A stretch of 64,000 nucleotides of DNA from the NCBI RefSeq assembly GCF_017744955.1, contig NZ_JAGIAG010000005.1, positions 248,001 to 312,000 of the forward strand, written 5' to 3'. Positions 20,482 to 28,875 of the stretch are shown here, one piece after another. Below the pieces are notes generated by a model. That model had not been told where the DNA came from, ran no database searches, and saw only the letters and a program-made list of their open reading frames with translations. The DNA is from Dokdonella sp. Its GTDB lineage: Bacteria; Pseudomonadota; Gammaproteobacteria; Xanthomonadales; Rhodanobacteraceae. A program made the translations under genes and the position numbers. How positions within the stretch are numbered: the first letter of the stretch is position 1; every line of letters starts with the position of its first letter.

Positions 20482-20882
20482 GCGGACGGACCGCGTGCCG
20501 CGGGCACGCGCACCATCGTGTCGAGCAGGCGTTCGAGCATCGTCGCGGCGTCGCCGCAGCGGCCGCTGTGCACCGGCGAAGTCTGGATCATCGTGCTGCG
20601 CGTTGCGGTCAGCCAATGGAAACGCTCGCGCCGCGGCAGCCGGCCGATCGGTCCGGCGTCCTCGCCGCCGGCGCAGATCGCGGCGAACGCGGTCAGATGC
20701 CGGCGTACCGCGTCGAGATCGAGGTCCGGCGCCAGGGCGAGCAGACGCGTCTCGTCGAGTTCGATGCGCGCTTCGAGGAAGTCGCCGGACTTCGACGACA
20801 GCACGACGCCCGCGTTGACGAATTCGCCGCGCTCGACGCGCGGCACGACGCGGATCAGCGCGTAGTCATACGCCGCGTGCAC
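20478..20882 (-). CDS. DUF3037 protein
   Basis: A 134-residue protein of the DUF3037 family, with YDYALIRVVPRVERGEFVNA at its N-terminus and FHWLTATRSTMIQTSPVHSG further on. The start is the GTG at 20882, with GGAGG six bases upstream inside the end of the HipA-like gene. DUF3037 genes are commonly paired with a HipA-like kinase gene, as here, but the function is unknown. The stop overlaps the start of the AlkZ-like gene. Confidence 0.85.
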   Translation of the reverse strand: MHAAYDYALIRVVPRVERGEFVNAGVVLSSKSGDFLEARIELDETRLLALAPDLDLDAVRRHLTAFAAICAGGEDAGPIGRLPRRERFHWLTATRSTMIQTSPVHSGRCGDAATMLERLLDTMVRVPAARGPSA

Positions 20883-21642
20883 GGATCGCCTCCGCAACGA
20901 ATTCGCGCGGCGCTCGCAGGCGCCGGCACAAGTATTGAGCGTATGCCGCGCGGTGCGCGGCCGCGTCGGCGAACGGCGCGTCGCCGAGCAGCCAGGCGTC
21001 GGGAACCTGCGCCACGATGCGCTCGATCATTTCCTCCGTCAGCAACGCGCCGAGCCGCTCGTCCGCCTCGCGCAGTGCGCTGGCGTACGGCAGCAATACG
21101 TGATCCTTGATGCGCGCGAACGGCGCGCTCGCGCGGTCGAGGTAGCCGTCCCAATCGTGGTGGAAGTAGAGCGCCGCGCCGTGGTCGATCAGCCACAACC
21201 GGCGATGCCAGACCAGCATGTTGGTGTTGCGCGCGGTGCGATCGACGTTGCTGACGAACGCATCGAACCAGACCACCGCCGAGGCCAGCTCGGCTTCGAC
21301 GCGCTCGGCCACCGGATCGAACGCGACCGATCCCGGCAGGTAGTCGAGGGCGAGGTTCAGCCCGGCGCTGGCGCGGATCAGGTGCTGGATTTCCGGGTCC
21401 GGCTCGGTGCGCGCGAGGTCGGCGTCGAGCTCGACGAAGACGATCTCCGGCACGCGCAGCCCGAGCGCGCGCGCGATCTCGCCGCCGATCAGCTCGGCGA
21501 TCAGCGCCTTCGCGCCCTGCCCCGCGCCGCGGAACTTCAGCACGTACAGACCGGCGTCGTCGGCCTCGACGATCGCCGGCAGCGAGCCGCCTTCGCGCAG
21601 CGGGGTGACGTAACGGGTGGCGGAAACGGTTCGCAGGTTCAT
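20866..21642 (-). CDS. HipA-like kinase (HipA_2 family)
   Basis: A 258-residue kinase-fold protein, much shorter than HipA (about 440), fitting the small HipA_2 group. It has a nucleotide-binding lysine region (LYVLKFRGAGQGAKALIAEL) and a catalytic/metal segment (VVWFDAFVSNVDRTARNTNM followed by LWLIDHGAALYFH). The asparagine and aspartate expected for ATP and magnesium binding are there. It starts with an ATG that overlaps the parE stop (ATGA). Whether it phosphorylates a protein, as HipA does with glutamyl-tRNA synthetase, or another target cannot be told. Confidence 0.85.
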   Translation of the reverse strand: MNLRTVSATRYVTPLREGGSLPAIVEADDAGLYVLKFRGAGQGAKALIAELIGGEIARALGLRVPEIVFVELDADLARTEPDPEIQHLIRASAGLNLALDYLPGSVAFDPVAERVEAELASAVVWFDAFVSNVDRTARNTNMLVWHRRLWLIDHGAALYFHHDWDGYLDRASAPFARIKDHVLLPYASALREADERLGALLTEEMIERIVAQVPDAWLLGDAPFADAAAHRAAYAQYLCRRLRAPREFVAEAIRARGV

Positions 21643-21932
21643 TCGTGTCGAAACTGGTTCGGCAGATCGCGCGCTCCGTGCAGGATGCGCAGGATCAGCA
21701 CGCGATCCTTGTTCATGCGGAAGAAGATCACGTAGCGGCCGTGCAGGCTGGAACGTATGCCGGCGCCGAGTTCGGCGCGCAGCGGGAACGCCAGCGGTGT
21801 GTCGCCGATCCGCGCGCATTGACCACGCAACTCGTCGAGGAAGCTCAGCGCGCGACGCGGATCGTCCGAGGCGATGTAATCGACGATCTCCTCGAGATCG
21901 CGTTCCGCCAGGCGCGAGAGGAAGGTGCGCAT
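21639..21932 (-). CDS. parE: ParE-family toxin
   Basis: A 97-residue RelE/ParE-superfamily protein. Family features are LAERDLEEIVDYIASDDPRR, the central LGAGIRSSLHGRYVIFFRM strand region, and RVLILRILHGARDL near the C-terminus. ParE toxins poison DNA gyrase; RelE-type activity is less likely given the sequence. It overlaps parD by one base pattern (ATGA) and also overlaps the HipA-like gene, so toxin and kinase are cotranslated. Confidence 0.9.
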   Translation of the reverse strand: MRTFLSRLAERDLEEIVDYIASDDPRRALSFLDELRGQCARIGDTPLAFPLRAELGAGIRSSLHGRYVIFFRMNKDRVLILRILHGARDLPNQFRHE

Positions 21933-22192
21933 CAGCCGCGCGCGGGCTTCGCTTCGTACTTGGCCCGCAGGCGATCGAACGCCTCGTCGGCTTCGCGGCC
22001 GACGCCGCTGTCGGCGCCGGCCTTGAGCGCCGCACGCAGCGCCTTCAGCTTGAGCGCACTTTCGCGCTCGGCGTCTTCGAGCAGGCGCAGACCGGCGCGC
22101 ACGACTTCACTGGCGTTGTTGTAGCGCCCCTCGGCGAGCTGGCGCTTCACGAAATCCTCGAAATGTTCGCCGAGCGCGACACTGGTGGGCAT
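21932..22192 (-). CDS. parD: ParD-family antitoxin
   Basis: An 86-residue ribbon-helix-helix antitoxin. The N-terminal part (TSVALGEHFEDFVKRQLAEG then RYNNASEVVRAGLRLLE) is the classic ParD DNA-binding region. The charged C-terminal helices (ALKLKALRAALKAG) should wrap ParE. It is the first gene of the five-gene operon. A perfect inverted repeat lies just upstream of its ATG and is a likely autoregulatory operator. Confidence 0.92.
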   Translation of the reverse strand: MPTSVALGEHFEDFVKRQLAEGRYNNASEVVRAGLRLLEDAERESALKLKALRAALKAGADSGVGREADEAFDRLRAKYEAKPARG

Positions 22193-22199
22193 CGCCGAA

Positions 22200-22220
22200 C
22201 TCCACTATCTGTTAGTGGAG
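22200..22220 (-). promoter_or_regulatory. Inverted repeat upstream of parD (probable ParD operator)
   Basis: CTCCACTA and TAGTGGAG form a perfect 8-bp inverted repeat with a 5-nt centre, ending 8 bp before the parD start. ParD proteins bind such palindromes as dimers and repress their own operon. The assignment rests on position and symmetry. Confidence 0.6.
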
Positions 22221-22272
22221 CCATTGTGCGCCGTGCCGCGCGCCTGTCAACACTCCGGTCGGCCGGAGCGCC

Positions 22273-23253
22273 TCACTCGGCCAGCAGCGCCACGTGCACC
22301 TTGCCGTCCTTGTCGACCCAGCCGCGGTACATGCCGTCGGTGTTGAAGGGTGTGGTGAAGTTGCCGTCCGAATCGAGCGCGATCACGCCGCCGTCGCCAC
22401 CGAGTTTCGGGATCACGTCCATCACGACCTGCCTGGCAGCTTCCGCCACTGGCGTCTTGGCGTACTCGACGCGCGCGCAGATGTCGCGCGCGACGGTGGC
22501 GCGGATGAAGTACTCGCCCCAGCCGGTCGCCGACACCGCGCAGCGCGCGTCGGCGTAGGTGCCGGCGCCGATGATCGGCGAGTCGCCGACGCGACCCCAG
22601 CGCTTGTTGGTCATGCCGCCGGTCGAGGTGCCGGCGGCGAGGCGGCCCTGCGAGTCGAGCGCGACCGCGCCGACGGTGCCGTGGTGCGGCGTCTTGCCGG
22701 GCTCGGCCTTCTTCTCGCGTTCTTCCTGCAGGGCCTTCTGCAGTGCCTGCCAGCGTTCCTCGGTGTAGAAGTACTTCGGATCGACCAGCTCGATGCCCAC
22801 GCTCTTGGCGAACACCTCGGCGCCGTCGCCGACCAGGAACACGTGCTCGGACTTCTCCATCACCGCGCGCGCGAGCAGGATCGGGTTCTTCACGCGATGC
22901 ACGGCGGCGATCGCGCCGGCGCGCAGGGTGGCGCCGTCCATGATCGAGGCGTCGAGTTCGTTCTTGCCGTCGTGCGTGAACACGGCGCCCTTGCCGGCGT
23001 TGAAGCGCGGCGAGTCCTCCAGCACGACGATCGCCTTGCCGACCGCGTCGAGGCTGCTGCCGCCGGACTTCAGCACCGCGTAGCCGGCCTCGAGCGCGCG
23101 TTCGAGGTCGGCGCGCACGAGCTTCTCCTTCTCCGGAGTCAGTTCGGACTTGACGACGCCGGCGCCGCCGTGGATGACGAGTACGGGCACGGCGGCCTCC
23201 GTGGACAGGGTGAAGGTCAGGAAACAGGCGACAACGAGACTGCGAAAAAGCAC
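22273..23253 (-). CDS. iaaA: Isoaspartyl peptidase / L-asparaginase (plant-type, Ntn hydrolase)
   Basis: A 326-residue precursor starting at a GTG with GAGGAG upstream. A signal peptide covers about residues 1-21, followed by VLVIHGGAG. The self-cleavage site is H-G-T with T193 as the new N-terminal nucleophile (HHGTVGAVALD). The downstream AAGTSTGGMTNKRWGRVGDS and SATGWGEYFIRATVARD are the family's substrate-binding stretches. It cleaves isoaspartyl dipeptides and L-asparagine after maturation into alpha and beta subunits. The signal peptide suggests periplasmic action, whereas the E. coli enzyme is cytoplasmic. Confidence 0.92.
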   Translation of the reverse strand: MLFRSLVVACFLTFTLSTEAAVPVLVIHGGAGVVKSELTPEKEKLVRADLERALEAGYAVLKSGGSSLDAVGKAIVVLEDSPRFNAGKGAVFTHDGKNELDASIMDGATLRAGAIAAVHRVKNPILLARAVMEKSEHVFLVGDGAEVFAKSVGIELVDPKYFYTEERWQALQKALQEEREKKAEPGKTPHHGTVGAVALDSQGRLAAGTSTGGMTNKRWGRVGDSPIIGAGTYADARCAVSATGWGEYFIRATVARDICARVEYAKTPVAEAARQVVMDVIPKLGGDGGVIALDSDGNFTTPFNTDGMYRGWVDKDGKVHVALLAE

Positions 23254-23314
23254 GCGCGCTCTCCTCGGGGACGATGATGGGCGATACGCGCGCAGTATAA
23301 GCGCTGCGTGCCGC

Positions 23315-24622
23315 TCACTCCTGCGGCAGCACCAGCGCCGGGAAGTCGACGCGGATCGTGGTGCCGACGCCGAGCTGGCTGGAGATGCCGATCTCCCAGC
23401 CGAAGCGGTCGGCCAGGCGCTTGACGATCGACAGCCCGATGCCGTGTCCCTCGCCCTTGCTGCGCACGCTGCCGCGGTAGAACGACTCGAACAGGTGCGC
23501 GAGGTCTTCCTCGCTCATGCCGATGCCGGTGTCCTGCACGATCAGCGAGGCGTGGTCGATGGTGACCGTGACCGAGCCGCGCTCGGTGTACATGCAGGCG
23601 TTGCGGATCAGGTTGCCGACCAGCACGCCGAACGCGCGCGGCGAGGTGTGCAGGGTGTACACCGCGCGCTCCTCGATGCTGAGGTGGACGGGCTTGTCGT
23701 CGATCAGCGGCTTGGCGCGCTCGACTTCCTCGCGCACGGCCTCGTTGATGGTGAAGTCCTCCTCGGGCAGGCCGACGCCGTCCTCGCGCGCGAGGATCAG
23801 GAACGAGTCGATCAGCGCCTCCATGTCACGCGCGGCGCGGCGGATGCGGCCGGCGGTGCGGCGCGCGAACGCCGGCAGCTCCTCCTCGTCGAGCAGCACG
23901 TCGGCGCCGACCTTGATCACGGTCAGCGGCGTGCGCAGCTCGTGGCTGGCGTCGCGCGTGAAGTTGCGCTCGCGATGGACGAACTCCTCCAGCCGCACCG
24001 CGAAGCCGTGCAGCGCCTGCGCCAGGCTGCTGACGTCCTCGTCGACCTCGACCGCGACCGGCAGGTTCTCCGGCAGCAGCGCGTCGATGTCCGGCGCCTT
24101 CGGATCCCAGCCGCGCACGGTGTCGGCGAGCACGACGATCGGCGCCAGCGCCTGGCGCGAGGCGCGGTAGGCGAGCCAGGCCGTGATGTAGACCATGGCG
24201 AGGATCAGCGCGAACAGGCCGAAGCCGATCCAGAACACGTAGCCGTGCAGGCGCTGCTGCTCGGCGACGATGTAGACGCGGCCGACCGGCGTGTCGGCGA
24301 TCGACAACGCCGGACGGTTCGCCGCCAGCCCGTAGAAACCGGGCGGCAACGCGGCGAGGTCCGGCGGCGGGGCGGGCGTCTCGTCGCCGACCTTGCGCAG
24401 GTAGCTGCGCACGAAGGCGTTCTGCGGCGGCGGCGCGCTCGGGTCGACCGCCAGTCGCTCGAGGAACTGCGCCGTTTCGCGCTGCACGATCTCGCGCAGG
24501 ATCAGGTTCTCGATCAGGCTGGCGGCGACGTAGACGCCGAGCAGGCCGGCGAGGCTGATCGCCGCCATCTGCTGGATGAAGACCGCCCAGATCTTGCGGC
24601 GGATACCGTTCGGGCGTTGCAT
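23315..24622 (-). CDS. Sensor histidine kinase
   Basis: 435 residues. Membrane segments at about 12-35 and 128-150 enclose a periplasmic sensor of roughly 90 residues. A HAMP-like region leads to H227 (RDASHELRTPLTVIKV). N box (VLVGNLIRNACMYTE), G1 (VQDTGIGMSEEDL), F box (LFESFYRG) and G2 (GEGHGIGLSIVKRL) are intact. It lies 78 bp downstream of its regulator gene on the same strand. The stimulus is unknown. Confidence 0.88.
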   Translation of the reverse strand: MQRPNGIRRKIWAVFIQQMAAISLAGLLGVYVAASLIENLILREIVQRETAQFLERLAVDPSAPPPQNAFVRSYLRKVGDETPAPPPDLAALPPGFYGLAANRPALSIADTPVGRVYIVAEQQRLHGYVFWIGFGLFALILAMVYITAWLAYRASRQALAPIVVLADTVRGWDPKAPDIDALLPENLPVAVEVDEDVSSLAQALHGFAVRLEEFVHRERNFTRDASHELRTPLTVIKVGADVLLDEEELPAFARRTAGRIRRAARDMEALIDSFLILAREDGVGLPEEDFTINEAVREEVERAKPLIDDKPVHLSIEERAVYTLHTSPRAFGVLVGNLIRNACMYTERGSVTVTIDHASLIVQDTGIGMSEEDLAHLFESFYRGSVRSKGEGHGIGLSIVKRLADRFGWEIGISSQLGVGTTIRVDFPALVLPQE

Positions 24623-24700
24623 GCGATGTCCCTGCGCAGTACCGCCTCAATGCCGTCACCGGGCGTCCGCGCACGTCCGCGCCGGCGACGCGCCCTCGCC

Positions 24701-25432
24701 TCAGGCGGTACGACGATCCGGTGCGGTCTCGACGCCGAGGTCGGCCAAGCGATAGCCCGAGCTGTGGATCGTGTGCAGCAACTGGGTCGCGAACGGGCGA
24801 TCGATGATTTTTCGCAAATTGTACAAGTGGCTGCGCAGCGTGTCCGAGTCCGGCAGCAGATCGCCCCAGACCTCGCGCTCGATGTCGCGGCGGCTGACCA
24901 CGCGCGGCGATTCGCGCATTAGGATCATCAGCAGCTTCACGCCGATCGGCGCGATCTGCAGCTCCTTGCCGGCGCGGGTCACGCGCAGGGTGGCAGTGTC
25001 GAGCACCAGGTCGCCGACACTCAGCACCTCGTCGCTGACCTGGCGGCGGTTGCGCCGGATCAGCGAGCGCAGGCGCGCTTCCAGCTCGCGGATCTCGAAC
25101 GGCTTGACCAGGTAGTCGTCGGCGCCGGCGTCGAGGCCGACCAGCTTGTCCTCGACGGTGTCGCGCGCGGTCAGCATCAGCACCGGCGTGGCGCGCTTCT
25201 CCTCGTGGCGCAGACGGCGGCACAGCGAGATGCCGTCCAGGCCCGGCAGCATCAGGTCCAGCACGATCACGTCGTAGCTGTTGGTGGAGGCCAGACGCAG
25301 GCCGCTGATGCCGTCGGCCGCATAGTCGACCGAGTAGCCGCGTCGTTCGAGGAATTCGCCGACCGTTTCCGAGATCCCCCGGCTGTCTTCGACGAGCAGG
25401 ATCGCACCGGTATGACTGTCGCGCTTGTCCAC
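24701..25432 (-). CDS. OmpR-family response regulator
   Basis: 243 residues from the GTG at 25432, which is preceded by GGGGGAGG; an ATG at 25447 would add five residues. The receiver has E15/D16 and phospho-acceptor D59 (IVLDLMLPG), with lysine in YLVKPFEIRELEARL. The winged helix includes LQIAPIGVKLLMILMRESPR, and SDTLRSHLYNLRKIIDRPF then SSGYRL. It is the first gene of a two-component operon. Its upstream region carries several palindromic repeats. Confidence 0.88.
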   Translation of the reverse strand: MDKRDSHTGAILLVEDSRGISETVGEFLERRGYSVDYAADGISGLRLASTNSYDVIVLDLMLPGLDGISLCRRLRHEEKRATPVLMLTARDTVEDKLVGLDAGADDYLVKPFEIRELEARLRSLIRRNRRQVSDEVLSVGDLVLDTATLRVTRAGKELQIAPIGVKLLMILMRESPRVVSRRDIEREVWGDLLPDSDTLRSHLYNLRKIIDRPFATQLLHTIHSSGYRLADLGVETAPDRRTA

Positions 25433-25978
25433 GAGACCTCCCCCCATGCACGTGATCTTCACGTTTGTGAAGTACGGACTGAGCCGCGTGATCGAGACGT
25501 GAAAAAGTAGGCCTCAATCCGTTTCGTTTTGCAAACCGCCACGGATGCATTTCGGCGATCGTCGCTGATCGACGCGATCCGGCCGGTCCGATGCCTCTTC
25601 GGAGGCATATCTTCGGCCGCCTCAGCCGCGATCCTGCGAAGACTGCTTCGGCGATCGTCGGCGATCGTCGCGGTCCGGTGCCGCGCGTGAGCGCACGGTC
25701 GCCTGACGGATTGGCGGATGGCCCGGTTGGCGTCACCTCCCGCAAAGGCGGGAGTCGATTTCTGCTTTCGATGCGCCTGGAGGCAAAGTCGAAGTGGATT
25801 TCCGCTGTGAAGAAGCGACGACACCCCTCCATCGACCCTGGAGCTGCGGTCATCCGAGCCGCATCCCAGGGTACGTGCGATCGTTCGCGACCACCGCGGC
25901 CCGGCCGCCGCAACGCGGCGGCGCAGGCGGCATCTTCGATCCCGGCAGCGGCCATCCATGGCCGCTGTTCCCGGCGAA
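25433..25978. repeat. Repeat-rich intergenic region
   Basis: This 546-bp gap has no convincing gene. A 30-40 bp direct repeat starting TTCGGCGATCGTCG occurs at 25551 and again at 25647, about 96 bp apart. A 7-bp hairpin with a TTCG loop lies at 25591-25608. A CTCCCGC/GCGGGAG hairpin lies at 25737-25754. The latter, with its flanking GTCA and a second half near 25785, belongs to the same repeat type as the elements at 52298 and 56831. Confidence 0.55.
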
Positions 25979-28135
25979 TCACTTCAGGCCGCGTTCCTCG
26001 AGCAACGGCTCGACGCTCGGATCGCGACCGCGGAACGCGCGATACAGCGCGGCCATGTCCTGCGTGCTGCCGCGCGACAGGATCATGTCGCGGAAGCGCT
26101 GGCCGTTCTCGCGCGTCATGCCGCCGTGCTCGCGGAACCAGTAGAACGCGTCGTGATCGAGCACTTCGCTCCACAGGTACGCGTAGTAGCCCGCGGCGTA
26201 GCCGCCGCCCCAGATGTGCGCGAAGTACGAGGTGCGGTAGCGCGGCGGCACTTCGGGCATGTCCACCTTGTACTGCTTCAGCGCCTTGGTCTCGAACGCG
26301 TCGACGTCCTGCTTGGGCGTGCCGGCCGGCTGCGTGTGCCAGGCCATGTCGAGCAGCGCGGCGGCGAGGTACTCGGTGGTGGCGAAGCCCTGGCCGTAGG
26401 TGCGCGTCTTGTCGAGCTTGGCGACCAGCTCGGCCGGCATCGGCGCGCCGGTCTGGTAATGCTTGGCGTAGTTGGCGAACACCTTCGGGTCGCGGCCCCA
26501 ATGCTCGTTGAACTGCGACGGGAACTCGACGAAGTCGCGCGGCACGTTGGTGCCCGACAGGGTCGGATACTCCGAGTCGGCGAACATGCCGTGCAGCGCG
26601 TGGCCGAACTCGTGGAACATCGTGTTCACGTCGTCGTGCGTGATCAGCGCCGGCTGGCCCGCCGCCGGCTTGGTGAAGTTGCAGACGTTGTAGACGACCG
26701 GCTTGGTGCCGAGCAGGCGCGACTGCCCGACCAGGTTGTCCATCCAGGCGCCGCCGCGCTTGCTCTCGCGCTTCCAGTAGTCGGCGTAGAACAGCGCCAG
26801 CGACTTGCCGTCGGCGTCGAACACCTCGAACACGCGCACTTCCGGGTTGTAGACCGGGATGTCCTTGCGCTCCTTGAAGGTCAGGCCGTAGAGCTGGTTG
26901 GCGGCGTAGAACACGCCGTCGTGCAGCACGCGGTCGATCTCGAAGTACGGCTTGATCTGCGCCTCGTCCAGGTCGTACTCGGCCTTGCGCACCTGTTCGG
27001 CGTAGCGTTGCCAGTCCCACGGCGACAGCTTGAACTTGTCGGTGCCCTTGTCGATCAGCGCCTGCATCTTGGTCGCTTCGCCGCGCGCCTTCGCAGTCGC
27101 CGCCGGCACCATGTCGGTCATCAGCTTGATCGCGTTCGCCGGCGTCTTGGCCATCTGGTCGTCGAGCGTGTAGGCGGCGAAATCCGGGTAGCCGAGCAGC
27201 TTGGCGCGGTCGGCGCGCAGCACGGCCAGGCGCTGCACGATCGCGCGCGTGTCGTTGGCGTCGCCGTGCTCGGCGCGGCTGGTCGAGGCCTTGAACAGGC
27301 GCTCGCGCACGCTGCGGTTCTCGAGCGAAACCTGCGCCGGCTGCTGCGTGGTGTTCTGCAGCGCGATGAGGTACTTGCCGTCCTTCTTCGCCGCCTTGGC
27401 GTCGGCGGCGGCCGCCGCGATGTCGGCATCGGAGAAGCCGGCGAGATCCTTCTTGTCGTCGACCACCAGCGCGCCGGCATTGTTGGCGGCGAGCAGCTTG
27501 TTGGCGAAGTCCGTCGTCAGGGTGGACTCCTCCTTGTTCAATTCGCGCAGCTTGGCCTTGTCGGCTTCGCCGAGCTTGGCGCCGGCGCGCACGAAGTTGT
27601 CGTAGTAGCGCTCGACCAGGCGCTTCTGCTCGGCGTCGAGGCCGAGCTTCTCGCGGCCCTCGTAGAGCTTGCCGACGCGCGCGAACAGCTTGTCGTCGAG
27701 GTAGATCGCGTCCTGGTGCTCGGCCAGCTTCGGCGCGACGACTTCCTGCACCTTCTGCAGCGTGTCGTTGGTGTCCGCGCCGGTCACCGCGTTGAACGCG
27801 ACGTAGACGCGCGTCAGCATCTGGCCGCTGCGCTCCAACGGCACGATCGTGTTGGCGAAGGTCGGCGCATCCTTCTGCGCGGCGATCTTGGCGATCTCGG
27901 CCAGGTGCTCGCGCATGCCGGCCTCGAACGCCGGCTGGTAGTCGGCGTCCTTGATCTTGTCGAACGGCGGCGCCTGGAACGGCAGCGTGCTCGCCGTCGC
28001 GAACGGATTGTTCGCCAGCGGCGCGGCCGCCTTCGCGGCGTCCTTCGCCAGCGCTTCCGGCGCCTGCGCCAGAATCCCGAAACCGCCGACCAGAAGCAGA
28101 TTCATCGTCGAAACCAAGAGCCGTTTGCGCAGCAT
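25979..28135 (-). CDS. dcp: M3-family oligopeptidase / dipeptidyl carboxypeptidase
   Basis: A 718-residue zinc peptidase. The ATG at 28135 has GAGGA upstream and leads into a signal peptide (LLLVGGFGILAQAPEALA), so the enzyme should be periplasmic. The zinc site HEFGH is at 508-512, followed by a conserved glutamate region (GTNVPRDFVEFPSQFNEHW). RTSYFAHIWGGGYAAGYYAY holds the tyrosines and glycines conserved in M3 enzymes that close on the peptide. Length and motifs fit Dcp, which removes C-terminal dipeptides; oligopeptidase A is cytoplasmic and a weaker match. Confidence 0.9.
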   Translation of the reverse strand: MLRKRLLVSTMNLLLVGGFGILAQAPEALAKDAAKAAAPLANNPFATASTLPFQAPPFDKIKDADYQPAFEAGMREHLAEIAKIAAQKDAPTFANTIVPLERSGQMLTRVYVAFNAVTGADTNDTLQKVQEVVAPKLAEHQDAIYLDDKLFARVGKLYEGREKLGLDAEQKRLVERYYDNFVRAGAKLGEADKAKLRELNKEESTLTTDFANKLLAANNAGALVVDDKKDLAGFSDADIAAAAADAKAAKKDGKYLIALQNTTQQPAQVSLENRSVRERLFKASTSRAEHGDANDTRAIVQRLAVLRADRAKLLGYPDFAAYTLDDQMAKTPANAIKLMTDMVPAATAKARGEATKMQALIDKGTDKFKLSPWDWQRYAEQVRKAEYDLDEAQIKPYFEIDRVLHDGVFYAANQLYGLTFKERKDIPVYNPEVRVFEVFDADGKSLALFYADYWKRESKRGGAWMDNLVGQSRLLGTKPVVYNVCNFTKPAAGQPALITHDDVNTMFHEFGHALHGMFADSEYPTLSGTNVPRDFVEFPSQFNEHWGRDPKVFANYAKHYQTGAPMPAELVAKLDKTRTYGQGFATTEYLAAALLDMAWHTQPAGTPKQDVDAFETKALKQYKVDMPEVPPRYRTSYFAHIWGGGYAAGYYAYLWSEVLDHDAFYWFREHGGMTRENGQRFRDMILSRGSTQDMAALYRAFRGRDPSVEPLLEERGLK

Positions 28136-28257
28136 GAGTGTCCTCGCTGTGGATGCGCCGCGTCCGCGGAACACGGCAGGGTCGCGCAGCTTAACGGACT
28201 GGCGCGAGGCGGACATAGGCCGTTAGGCCCGGTCGCCGGCCCGGCAGCGGGCTCGTT

Positions 28258-28875
28258 TCAGGGCAACCGGCGCACCACCGGCTCCAGCACCGCCCAGACG
28301 TTTTCCAGCACCTTCGGCTGCCCTTTCGCGGTCGGGTGCAGGCCATCGTCCTGCATCAGCTCCGGATCGAGCGCGATGCCGTCGAGCAGGAACGGCAACA
28401 ACGGCGCGTTGAATTCCTCGGCCAGGCCCCGATACATCGAACGCAGGCCGTCGCGGTACTGCGGGCCGTAGTTGACCGGCAGCTCGATGCCGATCAGTAC
28501 GGCTTTCGCGTTCGCGGCGCGGATCGCGGTCAGCATCCTGGCCAGATTCGCGCGCGCTTCGCTCAGCGGCAGACCGCGCAGGCCGTCGTTGGCGCCGAGC
28601 TCGACCACCACCAGCGCGGGCTTGTGCTCGGCGAGCAAGGCCGGCAGACGCGCCAGGCCGCCGGCGGTGGTCTCGCCGCTGATGCTCGCGTTGACGACCG
28701 CGCGCGGCGCCGGCGAGGCTTGCAGGCGGCGGTCGAGCAGGGCGACCCAGCCGTCCTGCAGCGCGATGCCGTAAGCGGCCGAGAGCGAGTCGCCGAGCAC
28801 CAGCAGCGGCGCCGGCTTGGCCGACGCGGTCGACACGAAGCAGGCGAACACCAACAAGACACGAAGCAGGAACAT
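28258..28875 (-). CDS. tesA: Periplasmic GDSL lysophospholipase / thioesterase I
   Basis: 205 residues with a signal peptide (LLRVLLVFACFVSTASA) and SGNH-hydrolase blocks. These are GDSLSAAYG with nucleophile S30, the glycine block SGETTAGG, GANDGLRGL, and the catalytic D-x-x-H in DDGLHPTAKG. It hydrolyses acyl thioesters, lysophospholipids and aryl esters in the periplasm. The ATG shares two bases with the ATG of ybbA on the other strand (both inside one CATG). The divergent tesA / ybbA-ybbP order is also found in E. coli. Confidence 0.92.
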   Translation of the reverse strand: MFLLRVLLVFACFVSTASAKPAPLLVLGDSLSAAYGIALQDGWVALLDRRLQASPAPRAVVNASISGETTAGGLARLPALLAEHKPALVVVELGANDGLRGLPLSEARANLARMLTAIRAANAKAVLIGIELPVNYGPQYRDGLRSMYRGLAEEFNAPLLPFLLDGIALDPELMQDDGLHPTAKGQPKVLENVWAVLEPVVRRLP

